Of a DNA stretch of 43,623 nucleotides, positions 39,883 to 43,623 are shown piece after piece. Under the pieces are notes generated by a model. The model saw only the letters and a list, made by a program, of their open reading frames with translations, had not been told where the DNA came from and made no database searches. A program made the translations under genes and the position numbers. Positions within the stretch are counted from its first letter, which is position 1. Each line of letters begins with the position of its first letter. Source of the DNA: Nostoc sp. S13 (GTDB lineage: Bacteria; Cyanobacteriota; Cyanobacteriia; Cyanobacteriales; Nostocaceae); assembly GCF_029379315.1 (NCBI RefSeq), contig NZ_JAQYWQ010000053.1, forward strand, positions 1-43,623, in the 5' to 3' direction.

Positions 39883-40965
39883 CTAGGCTGTCGGGGTCAA
39901 TGATTGTACTCTTGGTTCCGATTGCCAGTCTAATGGATTCCAAACTCGATCTTCCAGCGCCATTTGCTCAATCAAACTTGCCAGTCTCAGGGCTTTGAGA
40001 GCTTGTTCACCACCCACTGAGGGTTGATTGCCACCGTGTACACAGTTGACAAAATGTTCTAATTCTGCGCTCAGGGGTTGAATATTGCTGGTGTAGACTT
40101 TTTCAATCACACCATCTTGCCTGTAAAGTACTTGTCGGTGGTCGGTGAGAGAATTGGCAGTTGTTTGTCGGTGAATCAAAATTTCATTCTTGAGAAAATC
40201 TGCCTCTGTAAATGAATTTTTGCAATGGGCGACAATCCGGCGAATTTTTCGGTGGGTGACTTTACTGGCAGTCAAAGTAGCAACAATACCATTGGCAAAC
40301 CCCAAGGTGGCGGTTACGTAATCTAAATAACCAGAGTCCAGGGCGCGACTACCGCTAGCAGTCAATTTTGTGACTGGGGAAGCAGCTAATTCCAAAAGTA
40401 GGTCGATATCATGGATCATTAAATCCAGCACAACTGAAACATCGTTTGCCCGATCTGAGTAAGGACTCATCCTATGGGCTTCTAGCGCCAGTAATTCCTC
40501 AGTTTTCAGTACTTGGCTCAGTTCTTTAAAAGCTGGATTGAAACGCTCAATATGACCTACTTGCAGGATACAGCCAGACTCAGCTGCGGCATTTACTAGG
40601 GACTCTGCCTCAGAAATACTGGCTGCGATCGGTTTTTCAATCAAAACATGAATTCCCGCTAACAGACAGTTAATGCCCACGGCATAGTGCAAGCGCGTGG
40701 GAACAGCTACACAAACTGCTTCCACAAGGGGTAGCAGATCACAGTAATCTTCAAAAAAACGCACCTTATACTTGCTGGCAGTTTCTAACCCTCGCTCAAC
40801 ATTAATATCTGCGACTCCGACTAGCTCAACATCTTTCATTGAACTCAGCACGCGAGCGTGGTGTTGTCCCATGTTACCCACTCCAATCACGCCTATGCGG
40901 ATCGGTCGTGGCTGGTTGCGCTGTGTATATGGATTCGGTTCTGCCACTGACATGCTATTTTGCAC
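39883..40965 (-). CDS. Gfo/Idh/MocA-family NAD(P)-dependent oxidoreductase
   Basis: 360-residue dehydrogenase. Rossmann motif IGVIGVGNMGQHHARVL near the N-terminus, the catalytic-loop block VLIEKPIA, and the Gfo/Idh/MocA C-terminal domain (MIHDIDLLLELA) are clear. Substrates in this family are sugars or their nucleotide derivatives; the exact one is not visible. I chose a GTG start at 40965 because a strong GAGGAG Shine-Dalgarno motif lies 9 bases before it, while the in-frame ATG at 40953 is too far (21 bases) and a TTG at 40989 lies upstream of the motif. Divergent from queC. Confidence 0.9.
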   Translation of the reverse strand: MQNSMSVAEPNPYTQRNQPRPIRIGVIGVGNMGQHHARVLSSMKDVELVGVADINVERGLETASKYKVRFFEDYCDLLPLVEAVCVAVPTRLHYAVGINCLLAGIHVLIEKPIAASISEAESLVNAAAESGCILQVGHIERFNPAFKELSQVLKTEELLALEAHRMSPYSDRANDVSVVLDLMIHDIDLLLELAASPVTKLTASGSRALDSGYLDYVTATLGFANGIVATLTASKVTHRKIRRIVAHCKNSFTEADFLKNEILIHRQTTANSLTDHRQVLYRQDGVIEKVYTSNIQPLSAELEHFVNCVHGGNQPSVGGEQALKALRLASLIEQMALEDRVWNPLDWQSEPRVQSLTPTA

Positions 40966-41304
40966 TATTATTCTCTCCTCAACCACCAAATTTAGAGACG
41001 CTACGGCCGTTGGCGTTTATACTCGAAAGCCAGTTACGATCCGTCTAAAACCATCCAGATGGTAACATAGAGCCTATGTTTATGAAGAATTTCAAAGTTT
41101 GTGATCGGTTCCCGTAATCCAAATATCTTTTGTATAGATAGTTCGGGTTTGTTTTGGATTTTGCACTTTCTACAAAAAATACATGTCTTTTTATTAACTT
41201 TAAAAAATTCAGTAAGACCTAAGTGTAAATTCTCTTTAGCATTGCTTCCTAGCATCTTGTTAAGGTCTAATTTGGCGATTTTAAATCCAAAATTTGTCAC
41301 CGAT
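40966..41304. other. Divergent promoter region, Gfo-like gene and queC
   Basis: 339 bp. Besides the ribosome-binding site of the minus-strand gene, nothing was recognised. No preQ1 riboswitch consensus was found before queC. Confidence 0.5.
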
Positions 41305-41982
41305 ATGAAAGCTGTAATTCTGTTATCTGGGGGATTGGACTCTGCCACAATTCTGTACAAAGCCAAGGCTGATGGCTATGAATGTCATGCTATTTCCTTT
41401 GATTACCAGCAGCGACACCGACGAGAGTTACAGTCAGCCCTCACCGTCGCTCAAAAAGCTGGGATCGTGAAACATCAGGTGGTTAATTTTGACTTACGAC
41501 AATGGGGCGGTTCGGCACTTACCGATGACGCGATTGATTTACCCCAGGAGCGTTCTCTGGATGAAATGTCTCAAAATATTCCTGTAACGTATGTTCCGGC
41601 TCGTAATACCATCTTTTTAAGCTTTGCTCTTGGTTACGCCGAAGCGATCGCAGCAGAGCGTGTCTATATCGGTGTCAATGCCCTAGATTACTCAGGATAT
41701 CCTGATTGTCGCCCCGACTATATCCAGGCAATGCAGGAAGTTTTTCGCTTGGGAACCAAACAAGGACGCGAGGGACAACCAATTAATATTGTTGTACCTT
41801 TAATCAACTTGAAAAAAACTGAAATCATCCAACTGGGGAACCAATTGGGAGTTCCTTGGGAGCTTACTTGGTCTTGCTATGTGGGTGGAGATGTCGCCTG
41901 CGGCGTGTGTGATTCTTGTCGGTTGCGGCTAGCAGCTTTTGCCGAATTGGGACTCGTTGATCCACTGGCGTATGCTTCTTGA
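41305..41982 (+). CDS. queC: 7-cyano-7-deazaguanine synthase
   Basis: Makes preQ0 from 7-carboxy-7-deazaguanine with ATP and ammonia, a step of queuosine synthesis; 225 residues, the usual length. PP-loop motif LLSGGLDSAT at residues 6-15, FDYQQRH and VPARNTIFLSFALGYAEA blocks, and the zinc site C-x7-C-x2-C-x2-C near the C-terminus (CYVGGDVACGVCDSC). The ATG at 41305 sits directly before the conserved KAVILLSGG; the open frame upstream to 41101 is AT-rich and not conserved-looking. Other que genes are not in this window. Confidence 0.96.
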   Translation: MKAVILLSGGLDSATILYKAKADGYECHAISFDYQQRHRRELQSALTVAQKAGIVKHQVVNFDLRQWGGSALTDDAIDLPQERSLDEMSQNIPVTYVPARNTIFLSFALGYAEAIAAERVYIGVNALDYSGYPDCRPDYIQAMQEVFRLGTKQGREGQPINIVVPLINLKKTEIIQLGNQLGVPWELTWSCYVGGDVACGVCDSCRLRLAAFAELGLVDPLAYAS

Positions 41983-41983
41983 G

Positions 41984-42055
41984 TGGGGAGTGGGGAGTGA
42001 GGAGTGAGGAGTTAAAATTCATAACTCCTAACTCTTAACTCTCAACTCCTAACTC
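41984..42055. repeat. Heptamer repeats between queC and the CorC-like gene
   Basis: GAGTGGG/GAGTGAG copies directly behind the queC stop, then TAACTCC/TAACTCT copies that run into the CorC-like gene and encode its last eight residues. Confidence 0.85.
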
Positions 42056-43429
42056 TTCTAACCGTCGCAGTTGAATTTGATGCAGGCGTGGGCCAACAAT
42101 TGATACCACAGTGAATTCGAGATTTTGATAACAGAAGGTTTCGCCTTTGGCAGGAATTTTCTGTAACTGATATAGCAAAAAGCCGCCCAGTGTTTGGTAT
42201 TCTCTTGTCAGGGGCAAATTGAGATGCAAAACCTCGTTGAGGTCTTCGAGGTTGATTTGTGCCTGCACCAAAAATTTCTGCTTATCTAACATCTGAATCA
42301 GTAAGTCATCACTGCTTTCAGGTTCGCTGGCGTCGCCAATGATTTCGGCAATCACATCTTTGATTGTCACCAGTCCCACAGTACCGCCAAATTCATTCAC
42401 TACCATGACCATAGCTGGTTTCTCTTGCTGCATCATTGGCAAAAGTTCACTCAAGGACGTGTGTTCTGGAACAAACCGGGCCGGACGCATCCAAGGTTGG
42501 ATCTGTGTCTCTAAACTTAGCTTTCCTACAGCCAAAGGTTGTGCCAAATCTTTAAAATAAACAATGCCGCGAACATCGTCTAAAGATTCACCAATCACGG
42601 GATAGCGAGAGTAACCAGTAGAAGCCATTTCCCTGAGTAATGTTTGGAAGGTAGCATCTTTTGGCAGCGCCACGATACTGGTGCGAGGGATCATCACATC
42701 TTGGGCCATGACACCCCCAAACTCAAAGACATTATTGAGCAATTCTCGCTCTGCACGCTGTAAACCAGTAGACCCCCATTCTGTAGAGATAATCAGTTGC
42801 AATTCTTCGGGAGTTACGGGTGGTCTCCAGCCTTGACCTGTGTATTGGATACCAAAAATACGCAATAAGCAACGAGTTGATTGGTTGAGAATCCAGATGA
42901 AGGGGCCAAAAAAACGCACGATCGCTTTTACCGAAGGCCCCAAAAACCTCGCTAGCTGTTCTGAGTACAGCATAGCTAAAGATTTGGGACATAGTTCTCC
43001 GATCACAATTTGCAAATAGGCAATCAAGAAAAAGGCGATGGGAATTGATAGGGAATGGGCTAGGAAGGTAGTCATCCCACTCGGTAAAGGCCAGGATTTT
43101 AACCAGGCATTCACCAGCACGACAATCGTACTTTCTCCAATCCATCCTAGTGCCAAACTAGAAAGGGTAATGCCTAACTGGGTGGTAGATAGCAGTCGGT
43201 CAATACTACGTTGTAGCATCTCCACAGCGATCGCAGGAATATCCCCAGCCTTAACCAGCTGGTGAATACGCGATCGCCGCACGCTCACGATCGAAAATTC
43301 CGCCGTCACAAAAAAGGCATTTATGGCAATCAGTAGTAGCACTGACAACAGCCGCAGCGCCACGTCTGTCCAAATTAAATTAGGAAAACCACTCACCGCC
43401 AAAGCTCGTGTAAAACTCACGCCCTCCAT
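42035..43429 (-). CDS. CNNM/CBS-domain protein (HlyC/CorC family)
   Basis: 464-residue membrane protein. A DUF21/CNNM transmembrane domain (residues about 20-200, with FFVTAEFSIVSVRRSRI and LGITLSSLALGWIGE), a CBS pair (about 235-355, with VMIPRTSIVALP and MVVNEFGGTVGLVTIKDVIAEI) and a C-terminal CorC_HlyC domain (LNLPLTREYQTLGGFLLYQL) are in the usual order. The family is linked to magnesium or cobalt efflux; a haemolysin role is an old mislabel. The final residues LEELGVES and the stop lie in a heptamer repeat, so the tail is repeat-encoded. It converges with queC. Confidence 0.92.
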   Translation of the reverse strand: MEGVSFTRALAVSGFPNLIWTDVALRLLSVLLLIAINAFFVTAEFSIVSVRRSRIHQLVKAGDIPAIAVEMLQRSIDRLLSTTQLGITLSSLALGWIGESTIVVLVNAWLKSWPLPSGMTTFLAHSLSIPIAFFLIAYLQIVIGELCPKSLAMLYSEQLARFLGPSVKAIVRFFGPFIWILNQSTRCLLRIFGIQYTGQGWRPPVTPEELQLIISTEWGSTGLQRAERELLNNVFEFGGVMAQDVMIPRTSIVALPKDATFQTLLREMASTGYSRYPVIGESLDDVRGIVYFKDLAQPLAVGKLSLETQIQPWMRPARFVPEHTSLSELLPMMQQEKPAMVMVVNEFGGTVGLVTIKDVIAEIIGDASEPESSDDLLIQMLDKQKFLVQAQINLEDLNEVLHLNLPLTREYQTLGGFLLYQLQKIPAKGETFCYQNLEFTVVSIVGPRLHQIQLRRLEELGVES

Positions 43430-43436
43430 TTAGGGG

Positions 43437-43480
43437 AATAGGGAGTGGGGAGTGGGGAGTGGGGAGTGGGGAGTGGGGGG
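43437..43480. repeat. Heptamer tandem repeat, GGGGAGT
   Basis: Five or more copies of GGGGAGT just upstream of the CorC-like ATG. Confidence 0.9.
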
Positions 43481-43542
43481 AGATGAGCGGGGACAAGGGA
43501 GAATTTACTTCCCCTCTCCCTTGTCTCTTCTCTATCCCCAAT

Positions 43543-43623
43543 GCCCCGTGCCCCGTGCCCCGTGCCCCATGCCCAATGCCCAATGCCCAATGCCCAATGC
43601 CCAATGCCCAATGCCCAATGCCC
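43543..43623. repeat. Heptamer tandem repeat, CCCCGTG/CCCAATG
   Basis: Three to four CCCCGTG copies followed by seven or more ATGCCCA copies, running to the window edge. Confidence 0.95.

Noticed and set aside
41060..41304. preQ1 riboswitch upstream of queC
   Set aside because: No recognisable preQ1 aptamer consensus or pseudoknot was found in the leader.
41101..41304. N-terminal extension of QueC by 68 residues
   Set aside because: The extension is AT-rich, needs a TTG start and precedes the fully conserved MKAVILLSGG start of the family.

Overview
The window looks like chromosome of a filamentous, heterocyst-type cyanobacterium (order Nostocales, most likely Nostoc). Reasons: many GCGATCGC (HIP1) sites, tandem heptanucleotide repeats in the intergenic gaps, and cyanobacterial proteins such as a Ycf37-like photosystem I assembly factor, a PII protein with Ser49 and Tyr51, a pheophorbide-oxygenase-like Rieske protein and a NatE/LivF-type ATPase. 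No tRNA, rRNA or CRISPR array was seen. About 30 genes are supported.

Positions 1-16900 are mostly housekeeping: a UbiD decarboxylase, a Tat-exported beta carbonic anhydrase, a membrane-anchored helical protein, an ABC ATPase, a two-cluster ferredoxin, a copper amine oxidase, Ycf37, a solute-binding protein directly behind rpmI-rplT, a Rieske oxygenase, a thioredoxin-like protein and a subtilisin with a multi-span membrane tail. Between them lie short dispersed repeats, small inverted-repeat elements, a decayed transposase start and a possible 32-residue membrane protein (1848-1946).

Positions 17150-23790 hold a tandem duplication: two secreted-type proteins built from a right-handed beta-helix and C-terminal RTX calcium-binding repeats. 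The copies share long stretches of near-identical DNA, including their 5' leaders. They differ by a central module (two ASH-like domains plus a linker) present only in the longer copy. Their middle sections have diverged while the N-terminal third is almost unchanged.

Positions 23957-28519 return to core metabolism: thiD, a coiled-coil membrane protein, glnB, rdgB and a phosphoglucomutase/phosphomannomutase.

Positions 28650-38430 are the most distinctive part. An AAA+ ATPase gene is followed at once by a very large gene encoding a degenerate-NTPase-like N-terminus, an intact NACHT domain and a long TPR array with a strict 240-bp period. This NLR-like gene is broken by a 139-bp inverted-repeat element with a 3-bp target duplication, and again by a frameshift near its 3' end. 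Just upstream on the same strand is a two-gene cassette of a ParM/StbA-type actin-like ATPase and a ribbon-helix-helix/coiled-coil partner, resembling plasmid ParMR.

Positions 38667-43623 hold a DedA membrane protein, a complete 187-bp inverted-repeat element, a Gfo/Idh/MocA oxidoreductase, queC and a CorC/HlyC-family CBS protein. Heptamer repeats run into the coding ends of three genes (natE-like start, rdgB stop, corC stop).
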